33,910 nt of DNA from Oscillospiraceae bacterium (GCA_003516865.1 DPBR01000091.1:13728-47637), one strand, 5' to 3'. Numbered from the stretch's first letter, positions 1 through 6,887 are shown. The notes: a model not told the origin generated them from the sequence alone. Numbers and translations are program-made.

Positions 1-137
1 GCGCCGATTAGCGATACTTCTATCCCCTCGAAACGCGACGCGTGTGCGGCAAAATTCAGTTCCTCGCCGCCCGGTCTTATCTCTCCCGTTTCAACAAAAA
101 CATCTGCGCAAAGGCAGGGAAGCGCCGTTATTTTCAT
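1..137 (-). CDS. PfkB-family sugar kinase, N-terminal fragment
   Basis: Only the first 45 codons are in the window; the gene runs off the left edge. The start is ATG at 135-137, preceded on the minus strand by a GGAGGAATT ribosome binding site. The visible protein has the typical opening of PfkB/ribokinase-like kinases: a short beta strand, an acidic D-V-F-V segment, then R-P-G-G-E-E-L-N-F-A-A-H-A-S-R, the G-G-x-x-x-N-x-A motif that shapes the sugar-binding lid. Kinases that open with a G-E-I-R-P-G-G-style sequence resemble the fructosamine kinase/FrlD group, but the substrate cannot be told from this fragment. It lies beyond the terminator at 154-189, so it is probably not part of the pilus operon. 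Confidence 0.7.
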   Translation of the reverse strand, partial: MKITALPCLCADVFVETGEIRPGGEELNFAAHASRFEGIEVSLIG

Positions 138-153
138 AATTCAATTCCTCCGT

Positions 154-189
154 AAAAAAGCCGCTTCCAACTCTCGTCAAAAGCGGCTT
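154..189 (-). terminator. Rho-independent terminator of the pilB-pilT-pilA operon
   Basis: A perfect 9-bp stem (AAGCCGCTT at 158-166 with AAGCGGCTT at 181-189) is followed, on the minus strand, by a run of six T (complement of 154-159). It lies 20 bases after the stop of the last prepilin gene and just upstream of the sugar kinase start, so it closes the leftward pilus transcript. Confidence 0.9.
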
Positions 190-208
190 ATCGACTAAAT
201 TCAACAAA

Positions 209-964
209 TCAAGGTTCTTCCGTAAGCTTGAACGTCAGGCTGAAATAGCTTCCCGGTTCACCGATATACCTGTCAATGACAGTATCCTCGGTACTTGAGC
301 AAACGCCAAGGTAATCATCATTCGCGTTCAGCCCGTTGTCAACGAGAAGAAGATGTTTTTCGCGGAAATCGTTATATTCTCCGGTTGCCACGGGGAATTC
401 ATCGGGACAATATGCAGCGGCAAGAACCTTTACCGTGTTCGTATTTTCCACGCCGGTCGCCTTGTTTGCATTGTTGTCAAAGTAAACGTAAGCGTAATAC
501 ATTCCGTCCTGCATATAGAACAGCGGCGTTATGTCGTTCGCGAACATTTTCTCGAAATTCGTAACCTTATCGACTTCATATTTCGCGTACAATCTCATCT
601 CGCATATCGCCGCGCTGCTTGAAGCCTCAACGTTGACATATTCAATCTTTGAATTCTTGACTTTCATCGCTATCGCGGTGTATTTGTTCTTCGGGTAATT
701 TCCGCCAAGCGACTTGTCATAGTCAATCACCTTTGCGGTGTCGTCTTTCTGACCGTAATATATGTAGTCCTCGTACTTGGAATATTTGCTGAAAAGGTTC
801 TGGGTCGCCGAATAAAAATCTCTCGCCGCGAGAATAGAAGCTTTCTTGTTCGCGTCTCTTGAGGACAGCGACGGTACAATCATAGCGAGAAGTACGCCTA
901 TAATCGCGATTACAACCACAAGCTCAAGAAGCGAAAAGCCCTTTTTCCCGAAAATCTTTCTCAT
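209..964 (-). CDS. Type IV prepilin-like protein (minor pilin, third pilin of the unit)
   Basis: A 251-residue prepilin. The start chosen is ATG at 962-964, which has an AAAGGAG site 6 bases upstream; a longer reading frame begins inside a strong RNA hairpin and has no such site. The leader is short and basic and ends K-K-G, followed by F-S-L-L-E-L-V-V-V-I-A-I-I-G: a class III signal with Gly at -1, Phe at +1 (to be methylated) and Glu at +5. Proline occurs near residue 22 of the mature helix (M-I-V-P-S-L), as in type IV pilins. The C-terminal 200 residues would form a globular domain I cannot place in a known family. It is the last gene of the unit. Probable role: minor pilin incorporated into the fibre or its tip (inference). 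Confidence 0.88.
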   Translation of the reverse strand: MRKIFGKKGFSLLELVVVIAIIGVLLAMIVPSLSSRDANKKASILAARDFYSATQNLFSKYSKYEDYIYYGQKDDTAKVIDYDKSLGGNYPKNKYTAIAMKVKNSKIEYVNVEASSSAAICEMRLYAKYEVDKVTNFEKMFANDITPLFYMQDGMYYAYVYFDNNANKATGVENTNTVKVLAAAYCPDEFPVATGEYNDFREKHLLLVDNGLNANDDYLGVCSSTEDTVIDRYIGEPGSYFSLTFKLTEEP

Positions 965-977
965 AAATACTCCTTTC

Positions 978-1027
978 CAAAGCTCTTGTTTGTGCAAACT
1001 CGCAAGCGCGCACAAACAAAAGCTTTG
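978..1027 (-). promoter_or_regulatory. 18-bp intercistronic RNA stem-loop before the third pilin
   Basis: Bases 978-995 and 1010-1027 are complementary over 18 positions; the only non-Watson-Crick position is a U-G pair in the minus-strand RNA. The loop is 14 bases. No T-run follows, so it is not an intrinsic terminator; it ends just before the AAAGGAG site of the downstream pilin. It may protect or process the mRNA or set the pilin ratio (inference). Confidence 0.75.
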
Positions 1028-1041
1028 AAACGCAACGCTCT

Positions 1042-1614
1042 TTAACTGTTAATCAAAACAGGCGATGTTCCGATAACGTCGCCGTGTTTGTTGTAGCCGT
1101 TGTCGGACGGCCAGAAGTCCGTTCGCTTAAAATCGGCGGCTGTCGGTGCGTCAAGCGGCTCTGCGCCGTCGTCGACAAAATACAGCGCGCCTATCCGCCC
1201 GTCAATCAGATAGCCTATCGAGTACATTCTCTTGTATCCGAGCGTATTCTCGATAAATTCTTTCAAATCCTGCGAAAGCGCGTTTTCGTCCTGCTCGTGA
1301 ACCCAAAAATCGCCGCCAAGGAACTCGGGGTTTTCATAAACGCCGTTATTTGCGACAATTTTCACATAAACGGTGCTTTCATCATCGTAAATCTTCGGGT
1401 AAACATTGTTTGATACCTGCTGCGTGAGCCACATATTTACTGTGTTCCGAACGTCGTTCGCCGTTGAATTTGCCGAAGATACCCTCGCGCTTCTTGACGT
1501 ACCGACAAGCACGGGAATCAATATCGCCGAGAGAACGCCGATAATCGCGATTACGACAACAAGCTCCACAAGGGTAAACGCCGATTTCGCCTTTATCCGA
1601 ACAAGCTTTCCCAT
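1042..1614 (-). CDS. Type IV prepilin-like protein with Ala at the -1 cleavage position
   Basis: A 190-residue prepilin. The ATG at 1612-1614 is chosen because a GAGGTTGG site precedes it; an in-frame ATG 21 bases upstream is the alternative. After the basic leader the sequence reads K-S-A then F-T-L-V-E-L-V-V-V-I-A-I-I-G, so the prepilin peptidase would cut after Ala rather than the usual Gly; Phe +1 and Glu +5 are normal. The helix then has I-L-I-P-V-L-V-G, much like the pilin encoded just upstream, suggesting duplication. The globular part (about 150 residues) contains W and aromatic-rich segments but no recognised domain. It is third-last to last in the pilB-pilT-pilA transcript. Likely a minor pilin or pseudopilin. 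Confidence 0.87.
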   Translation of the reverse strand: MGKLVRIKAKSAFTLVELVVVIAIIGVLSAILIPVLVGTSRSARVSSANSTANDVRNTVNMWLTQQVSNNVYPKIYDDESTVYVKIVANNGVYENPEFLGGDFWVHEQDENALSQDLKEFIENTLGYKRMYSIGYLIDGRIGALYFVDDGAEPLDAPTAADFKRTDFWPSDNGYNKHGDVIGTSPVLINS

Positions 1615-1639
1615 AATTCCAACCTCAATACACATAATC

Positions 1640-1663
1640 CCTCGGCAGCCGAAACCGCCGAGG
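1640..1663 (-). promoter_or_regulatory. GC-rich hairpin between pilA and the next pilin gene
   Basis: CCTCGGC (1640-1646) and GCCGAGG (1657-1663) form a 7-bp stem between the pilA stop and the next prepilin start. There is no U-run after it. Such stems downstream of a highly expressed pilin often stabilise the upstream message or reduce read-through; that role is inferred here. Confidence 0.55.
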
Positions 1664-1706
1664 AATGAATGTGTTGTTTAAATCAACTTAGCAATCGCTT
1701 AAACGA

Positions 1707-2363
1707 TTAACCAGCAGCCTTAACGTGGTTAATCTTAGGAGCAGTACCAACGATGATGCTGTCTGCACCTACGCCAGCCTTGCCGCCTGCCCAAGTGATT
1801 TCCTGCTTGCCGTTCCAAACGGTATCTGCCTTAAGGTCAGCGGGAACGTCAGAAGCTCCGCCGCCGGGAATAGCAACAACGCCGATTACAGCTGCCTTCT
1901 CGATGTAGATTTCAACATAACCGGACTTGAAATCACGGAGAACATTAGACATGTAAGCTTCAAAGCAAGTGTTCTTGTCATCGCCTTGCCATTTCCACTT
2001 GTCACCCTTAGAGCCGAACTGGCAGCCGCCCTCCGAGCCGCCTGTTACTACAACAGTCCATGCGTTTGCGGGAGCGGGTTCATCAGCAGCAGCGGAAGCG
2101 TCAACTGTGCACTGAAGGGTAACCAGCGCATCTGTTCCTCTGATAGACTGCTTAGCGGTATCAGCCTTGGTGAGGAAGTTGGTAGCCTGAGTCTTAATCT
2201 GCGCCGCAGTGGAGTCAGCAGATGTGATGTTGGAGTCCTGAACGACGCCAATCATCGTAGGAACGAGAATTGCAGCAAGTACGCCGATGATAGCGATTAC
2301 TACAACGAGCTCTACGAGAGTAAAGCCCTTTTTGGCCTTGAGAGCCTGAAGTTTCTTTATCAT
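1707..2363 (-). CDS. pilA: Type IV prepilin, probable major pilin
   Basis: A 218-residue prepilin. The start is ATG at 2361-2363 with an AGGAGGTC site close upstream; the longer open frame covers only untranslated leader. The signal is K-A-K-K-G followed by F-T-L-V-E-L-V-V-V-I-A-I-I-G, with Gly -1, Phe +1, Glu +5 and a helix proline (I-L-V-P-T-M-I-G). The globular region has three Cys, many Gly/Ala, and ends N-H-V-K-A-A-G. Four things point to the major subunit: its own strong promoter, the best ribosome binding site of the three pilin genes, a more selective codon choice (for example GCT, GTA and AAG-rich stretches) than its neighbours, and its place just after pilT. Assignment as major pilin is inference; the prepilin call is firm. 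Confidence 0.9.
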   Translation of the reverse strand: MIKKLQALKAKKGFTLVELVVVIAIIGVLAAILVPTMIGVVQDSNITSADSTAAQIKTQATNFLTKADTAKQSIRGTDALVTLQCTVDASAAADEPAPANAWTVVVTGGSEGGCQFGSKGDKWKWQGDDKNTCFEAYMSNVLRDFKSGYVEIYIEKAAVIGVVAIPGGGASDVPADLKADTVWNGKQEITWAGGKAGVGADSIIVGTAPKINHVKAAG

Positions 2364-2394
2364 TGTAAAGACCTCCTGTAAAAAAATTTTTATG

Positions 2395-2415
2395 TATAAC
2401 CCCGGCGGGGCTATA
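2395..2415 (-). promoter_or_regulatory. GC-core hairpin with downstream T-rich tract in the pilA leader
   Basis: A 21-base near-perfect inverted repeat (nine pairs including one G-U, CCCC/GGGG core) sits 32 bases upstream of the pilA ATG. On the minus strand it is followed by ATACATAAAAA and then seven T before the AGGAGG site. The T-run is offset from the stem, so it is terminator-like rather than a classical terminator. It could serve as an expression platform or simply as a 5' stabiliser. Confidence 0.5.
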
Positions 2416-2443
2416 TCCTTAATTAAGCGGGAACTCATTCCCT

Positions 2444-2457
2444 TGGAAACGTTTACA
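2444..2457 (-). promoter_or_regulatory. LacI/CcpA-like operator in the pilA leader
   Basis: The 14-base sequence TGGAAACGTTTACA (plus strand) is a near-palindrome around a central CG and matches the catabolite response element pattern TGWAANCGNTNWCA at all but one position on either strand. It lies about 30-43 bases downstream of the predicted pilA transcription start, a position from which a bound repressor can block elongation. No regulator gene is in the window. Binding by CcpA or another LacI-family protein is inference. Confidence 0.5.
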
Positions 2458-2493
2458 ACACCGTGGGCAGCTTCGCTTTCGGTTTGTATTTAC

Positions 2494-2522
2494 ATTATAC
2501 TTGATTGTTTTAAGAATTGCAA
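2494..2522 (-). promoter_or_regulatory. Sigma-A promoter of pilA
   Basis: On the minus strand: -35 TTGCAA (2517-2522), 17-bp spacer, -10 TATAAT (2494-2499). The start of transcription would be near 2487, giving a leader of about 120 bases before pilA. No T-run terminator is visible between pilT and this promoter, so pilA may be transcribed both alone and by read-through. Confidence 0.8.
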
Positions 2523-2631
2523 GTGTTTTTTCAAAAAATTTTACAAAAACGCTCAAATTCGTATAAACTTTTCAAATACAACAAGGTTTTTTGGGCATAA
2601 TAACGGAAAAATTGTGTAAATTCCGTGTAAC

Positions 2632-3714
2632 TCAGTTTACGCCCATTTCAAGATAACGCTTGTACTCGCTCAAATCCTGTACTCTCGTGCGCGCAACCGC
2701 GTCGTTTACCTTGCCCATTCTTACAAGGCGCGCCAAATCCTGGTCTAGCGTGAACATTCCGTACTTCTTTCCCGTTGCGACAGCGGTCGGAATCTGGAAT
2801 ATCTTGCCCTCGCGAATCATCGAGCGGATTGCGTCCGTCGCTCCAAGAACCTCAAGCGCCGCGCAGCGCCCCTTGCCGTCCGACGTCGGAACGAGCGTCT
2901 GCGAGATAATTCCCACAATCGCGTTCGCAAGCTGCGAGCGAATCTGTCCCTGAGAATGAGGCGGGTAAACGTCGATTATACGGTCGATTGTCGGCGCAGC
3001 GCCCGTTGTATGCAATGTCGAAAGAACCAAATGTCCCGTTTCTGCGGCGGTTACGGCGGCATTGATTGTTTCAAAGTCACGCATTTCTCCGACGAGGATT
3101 ACGTCCGGGTCCTCACGGAGCGCCGCACGAAGCGAACCTGCGAACGAATCTACGTCCTGTCCGATTTCACGCTGATTTATCATAGACTGCTTGTGGGTGT
3201 GAAGATACTCGATAGGGTCCTCAACCGTGATTATGTGGCAGTTTTTCTGACGGTTTATGTGGTCAATCATCGCCGCGAGAGTCGTCGATTTACCGGAACC
3301 CGTCGGTCCCGTTACAAGCACAAGTCCGCGCGGAGCAAGCGCAAATTCGCCGAGCGTTGCGGGAAGATTAAGGTCGGAAAGCGTCGGAATATCGTTTCTC
3401 AGAAGTCGAATTGCAACCGCATGGTAGCCGCGCTGGCGGTATACGTTAACTCTGTGACGGTATCCCGCAGAGGATACATACGAAAAGTCCGTGTCAAGTC
3501 CCTTGGAAATCTGCGACTTGTGCTTAATCGAGGTAATCTGGTTGATTACGTTTACGATAAGCGGCTCTGTGCAGTCCGGATAGCCCGAAAGCTTTCTGAT
3601 TGCGCCGTGAAGTCTTACAACGGGAGGAAGTCCCGCCGTGAAATGAAGGTCCGAGCATCCGAGGTCGCGCGCCTCGTCCAGAATACGGTTGATGTCCATA
3701 ATATTGTTGTTCAT
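2632..3714 (-). CDS. pilT: Type IV pilus retraction ATPase PilT
   Basis: A 360-residue protein, the usual PilT length. The start is ATG at 3712-3714 (M-N-N-N-I-M-D-I-N-R), 40 bases after the pilB stop; an upstream in-frame start would overlap pilB. It carries a PAS-like N-terminal domain (R-D-L-G-C-S-D-L-H-F near residue 20), Walker A G-P-T-G-S-G-K-S-T (136-144), an Asp box T-V-E-D-P-I-E-Y (163-170), Walker B D-P-D-V-I-L-V-G-E (202-210), a His box T-G-H-L-V-L-S-T-L-H (226-235) and the PilT hallmark A-I-R-S-M-I-R-E-G-K (295-304), essential for retraction in studied PilT proteins. The hexameric ATPase works at the cytoplasmic face to depolymerise the pilus. Its presence argues for a retractable pilus rather than a plain secretion pseudopilus. 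Confidence 0.97.
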   Translation of the reverse strand: MNNNIMDINRILDEARDLGCSDLHFTAGLPPVVRLHGAIRKLSGYPDCTEPLIVNVINQITSIKHKSQISKGLDTDFSYVSSAGYRHRVNVYRQRGYHAVAIRLLRNDIPTLSDLNLPATLGEFALAPRGLVLVTGPTGSGKSTTLAAMIDHINRQKNCHIITVEDPIEYLHTHKQSMINQREIGQDVDSFAGSLRAALREDPDVILVGEMRDFETINAAVTAAETGHLVLSTLHTTGAAPTIDRIIDVYPPHSQGQIRSQLANAIVGIISQTLVPTSDGKGRCAALEVLGATDAIRSMIREGKIFQIPTAVATGKKYGMFTLDQDLARLVRMGKVNDAVARTRVQDLSEYKRYLEMGVN

Positions 3715-3754
3715 TTCCACTGCTTTTTTTCTCCTTTTATTTTCTGACAGACTG

Positions 3755-5464
3755 TTATACGGAATATGTCGCCTTGACAAGTTCGTCCATTGACGTTCTT
3801 CCTGCGAGCACCATCTGCGTTACGTTGTCGCGCAGAAGCAATGTGCCGTTCTTTCTCGCCATTTCGCCGATTTCCTCCGCCGTTGCGTCCTTCGAGATAA
3901 GCTCTTTCAGGTCGGGCGTTACAACGATTATCTCGTGAATTGCGGTTCGTCCCGCATAGCCCGTTCCGCGGCATGACTTGCACCCGCCCGCATGAGGTCT
4001 GCAAATCTGCACCGGCTGGGTCTTGTTCATCAGCTTCAGGTCGTTGGGGTCTGTAAGCGTGTAGGTTTCCTTGCAGGATTTGCAGAGCAGCTTTACAAGT
4101 CGCTGTGCGATTATTCCTACAAGAGAGGACGCAACCATGTAGGGTGCGACTCCCATATCAACAAGACGCGTGATTGTCGTTGCGGCGTCGTTGGTATGCA
4201 ATGTTGAAAGTACGAAGTGTCCCGTAATCGCGGCTCTTATCGCGATATCGGCGGTTTCGCCGTCACGAATTTCTCCGACCATTATGATATCCGGGTCCTG
4301 ACGGAGAATTGAACGGAGCGCCGCGGCGAAGGTCATTCCCGCCTTTGCGTTAATCTGGCACTGGTTTACGCCGTCAATTTTCTTTTCGACAGGGTCTTCA
4401 ACCGTTACTATGTTTACGTTCGGCTGAGAAAGTTCGCCGAGCGTCGCGTATAGCGTCGTGGATTTACCTGAACCCGTAGGTCCCGTAACCAACATAACTC
4501 CGTTCGGGCATCTGATTATCTGCTTGAACATCTCGTAGTTGTACTCGGTCATACCGAGGTCCGTAATCTTACGGGTTTTGTCGTCCGCAGTCGAAAGCAA
4601 ACGTATAACGCACTTTTCGCCGTATACGCAGGGAATCGTGCTGACACGCATATCGAGGTTTACGCCGTCGATGCGCGTTCCGAAACGTCCGTCGAGCGGT
4701 ATTCTTCTTTCGGCGATGTTCATTCCGCCGAGGATTTTTATACGCGTTATAATCGAGTTGTGGAAGGAAGGCGGAATTTTCATATCCTGCTCGACAAGTT
4801 CGCCGTCCATTCTGAAGCGAATTCTGGTTCTGTCCTTGAACGCCTCGATATGAATATCCGTTACCTGCATTCTGAACGCCGTTTCAACCATCATATTTAC
4901 AAGACGAACGATAGGCGCGTTATCAACGCGTCCCTCCGACTCAGCCTTTGCGAGGTCCTCGCCGAGGTCTCCGCCGCTTTCAGCCTCGTTTTCAAGCTCG
5001 TTCATCGTGCTGTCGATTGCCTGCGAAGAATAGAACTTGCCGATTGCGTTTTCAATCTGCGTCTTTGTGGAAATCTGAGGCGCGATTTCCATTCCCGTCT
5101 GCACCTTCAAATCCTCGAACAGATAGAAGTTAACGGGGTCGTTTGTCGCAACGTAAAGCCTGTTATTTTTGCACATAAACGCGATTACGCACTTTTCTCT
5201 TGCAACCTCTTCGGGTATCTTTGAAACCGCGCTTATATCGACCTTTATTGACGACAAGTCAACAAACGGTACCTTCAGCCTTATGGAAAGCGCCTGAGCG
5301 AGCTGGCTCTCGGAAACAAGCCCCATCTCAAGCATCACGTCGCCAAGCATCTTACCGCCGCTCTTTTTTTGCGCGGCAAGCGCGTCCTCGAGCTGCTGCT
5401 TGTTGATAAAGCCCTGTTCAATCAGGATTTCTCCAATGGGTAAATTCTTTACTGGTCCCGGCAT
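3755..5464 (-). CDS. pilB: Type IV pilus assembly ATPase PilB
   Basis: A 569-residue GspE/PilB ATPase, full family length, starting M-P-G-P-V-K with AAAGGAAG upstream. Residues 8-70 form an MshEN-type N-terminal domain with two tandem copies of a G-x-x-L/M-x-x-x-G-x-x-x-x-x-x-L pattern. The motor has Walker A G-P-T-G-S-G-K-S-T (328-336), Asp box T-V-E-D-P-V-E (354-360), Walker B D-P-D-I-I-M-V-G-E (390-398) and His box G-H-F-V-L-S-T-L-H (415-423). Two Cys pairs, C461-x2-C464 and C495-x2-C498, form the zinc-binding tetracysteine site typical of assembly ATPases and absent from PilT. It powers pilin polymerisation with PilC. It is the first gene of the leftward unit; I do not see a clear promoter in its upstream region. 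Confidence 0.97.
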   Translation of the reverse strand: MPGPVKNLPIGEILIEQGFINKQQLEDALAAQKKSGGKMLGDVMLEMGLVSESQLAQALSIRLKVPFVDLSSIKVDISAVSKIPEEVAREKCVIAFMCKNNRLYVATNDPVNFYLFEDLKVQTGMEIAPQISTKTQIENAIGKFYSSQAIDSTMNELENEAESGGDLGEDLAKAESEGRVDNAPIVRLVNMMVETAFRMQVTDIHIEAFKDRTRIRFRMDGELVEQDMKIPPSFHNSIITRIKILGGMNIAERRIPLDGRFGTRIDGVNLDMRVSTIPCVYGEKCVIRLLSTADDKTRKITDLGMTEYNYEMFKQIIRCPNGVMLVTGPTGSGKSTTLYATLGELSQPNVNIVTVEDPVEKKIDGVNQCQINAKAGMTFAAALRSILRQDPDIIMVGEIRDGETADIAIRAAITGHFVLSTLHTNDAATTITRLVDMGVAPYMVASSLVGIIAQRLVKLLCKSCKETYTLTDPNDLKLMNKTQPVQICRPHAGGCKSCRGTGYAGRTAIHEIIVVTPDLKELISKDATAEEIGEMARKNGTLLLRDNVTQMVLAGRTSMDELVKATYSV

Positions 5465-5629
5465 CTGATTTCTTCCTTTCGGATTACTTTATAATATGAA
5501 AAGCGCAGCCGTTATATTATTGAGCGCGCTGTTCAAATTCTTTTTACCGTCCCGAAACACTTCGTATTTCCGAAGGTTTTTTCGGCGACCTATTGCAAAA
5601 AGCGCTTGTTTATGTTAAAATATACTTAT
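5465..5629. other. Intergenic region between divergent pilB and pilD, outside the repeat
   Basis: No gene is visible. The region holds the untranslated start of pilB on the minus strand, where TATAAC- and TATTAT-like -10 candidates occur without a properly spaced -35, and the plus-strand promoter leading to pilD. The rest of the gap, 5630-5807, is the MITE-like repeat. Confidence 0.6.
5593..5621 (+). promoter_or_regulatory. Probable sigma-A promoter of pilD
   Basis: TTGCAA (5593-5598), a 17-bp spacer and TAAAAT (5616-5621). Transcription would start around 5628, almost exactly at the left end of the MITE-like element, so the whole repeat would be in the 5' untranslated region of pilD. Confidence 0.6.
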
Positions 5630-5807
5630 GGCAACACCGCACAATTACCGGCTTCGCCTTTATCGTTTACTCGCTTGTTCTTTTTCCGCCATATTGCCCG
5701 AAAACTCCTTAAAATACATACAGTATTCCTGCGTCGTTTTCGTTCAATCTGACGAAAAAATCTCTGCGCGATTAAATGATAATAATTATGCTGTGTAGCC
5801 TATCAAA
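5630..5807. repeat. MITE-like dispersed repeat, copy 1
   Basis: A noncoding element of about 175 bases that recurs at 19174-19354 with roughly nine in ten positions alike. It begins GGCAACACCGCACAATTA and ends with TAATTATGCTGTGTAGCC; the reverse complement of that end matches the start at 15 of 18 positions, so the element has terminal inverted repeats. It has no open frame of note. The shared T-A-T-C-A-A-A after the GCC end makes the exact boundary uncertain, and a target duplication (T-A-T on both sides here) is only suggestive. A transposase from elsewhere in the genome would be needed to move it. Confidence 0.8.
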
Positions 5808-5831
5808 CTTTTTAAGGAGGCGGTCATTTAT

Positions 5832-6887
5832 ATGTCCGGCATTGAAACCGCTGTTTATGCGGTATTGGCGTTTGTTTTCGGCTCCGTTATCGGAAGCTTC
5901 CTAAACGTTGTTATCCTCAGAACACCCCGCAGGGAGTCAATCATCACCGAGCCTTCGCACTGCTTTTCCTGCGGTCACAGGCTCGCGTGGTATGATATGT
6001 TCCCGATTTTCAGCTGGCTTTTCCTCCGCGGAAAATGCCGCTACTGCAAGAGCAAAATTTCTCCGCGATATATGATTATCGAGGCGCTAACCGCCGTATT
6101 CTACTGCATTTCATTTATAATGTTCCGCTTCGTGTGGGACGGAGATGTCTGGAAGCTCGTTTTTTCGGCGCTTCTTTTCCCCGTGCTTATCGTTCTCTCA
6201 GCAATCGACATCGACCACTTTGAAATCCCGTACTGGTGCAGCATCTCAATCGCCGTTCTCGGCGCGGCTTCTTTCCTGCTATTCCCCGACGAAATTGTCT
6301 GGTATGAACGCCTGATTGCTTTCGGAATTGTACTTGTTCTCTTCGCCGTTATGGTTCTCGTCGGCGGTATGGGCGGCGGCGACCTCCAGCTTATGTGCGG
6401 AGCGGCGCTTCTGCTCGGTTATAAGGTGTTTATCGCGCTGTTTATCGGTATCCTTTTCGGCGCGGTTTATGGAACGATAAAGAAATTCCGCGACAAAAAG
6501 TACGAGCGCGTTGTCAGCCACACCATTAAGGGTATCGCCGAGAAATGGTATCAAAATCAGCTTGACCGCGAAATCGGCTTTGTAATGGACGGTCACGATG
6601 ATGTTATTGTCGGAAGTATAAGCGAGGGAAATCCCGATATCGAATGGGAATTCCTCGAGGAGAAGGTCTGGAAGGGCTTGCCCGAAAAGGCGGAACTTTC
6701 TCAGACGCTCCGTGAGAAGATAAAAGATGAACGTGAAGGCGGCTTTAAAATCTACATAAAAGGCGATAAGGTCGAAAAAGTGAAGTACTCCCGCAGAATG
6801 GTCTTTGGTCCGTTCCTCTCTCTCGGAATCGCCGCCGCGTGGCTGGTCGGTACGTTCATTATGAATTGGTATATGAGCTGGTTCTGA
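5832..6887 (+). CDS. pilD: Prepilin peptidase PilD with an extra soluble domain
   Basis: A 351-residue A24-family aspartic protease; AAGGAGG lies 11 bases upstream of the ATG. It cleaves prepilin leaders and methylates the new N-terminus. The N-terminal cytoplasmic domain has the paired cysteines C44-x2-C47 and C69-x2-C72. The catalytic aspartates are in A-I-D-I-D-H-F-E-I-P (126/128) and G-G-M-G-G-G-D (184). Multiple membrane helices are visible. The family is normally 240-290 residues; here about 105 residues, 217-323, are inserted between the penultimate and last membrane helices, charged and rich in K, E and D, before the usual G-P-F-L-S-L-G-I segment. This is the only pilus gene on the plus strand and presumably serves both leftward pilus units. 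Confidence 0.95.
   Translation: MSGIETAVYAVLAFVFGSVIGSFLNVVILRTPRRESIITEPSHCFSCGHRLAWYDMFPIFSWLFLRGKCRYCKSKISPRYMIIEALTAVFYCISFIMFRFVWDGDVWKLVFSALLFPVLIVLSAIDIDHFEIPYWCSISIAVLGAASFLLFPDEIVWYERLIAFGIVLVLFAVMVLVGGMGGGDLQLMCGAALLLGYKVFIALFIGILFGAVYGTIKKFRDKKYERVVSHTIKGIAEKWYQNQLDREIGFVMDGHDDVIVGSISEGNPDIEWEFLEEKVWKGLPEKAELSQTLREKIKDEREGGFKIYIKGDKVEKVKYSRRMVFGPFLSLGIAAAWLVGTFIMNWYMSWF

Noticed and set aside
1725..2381. A 218-residue open frame on the plus strand opposite pilA, and similar long antisense frames at 2956-3747 and 16258-17058
   Set aside because: Each lies wholly opposite a well-identified gene (pilA, pilT, glgP), has no ribosome binding site of quality and translates to low-complexity basic sequence without family motifs. 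They are shadows of codon bias.
2364..2493. The pilA leader as a known GEMM-I or GEMM-II cyclic-di-GMP riboswitch
   Set aside because: The conserved stretches of either class that I know are not found in order; only generic hairpins are present. It is reported as an unclassified structured leader instead.
2523..2631. An intrinsic terminator between pilT and pilA
   Set aside because: ACGGAA/TTCCGT can pair, but the stem is six bases with a large AT loop and no T-run on the minus strand follows.
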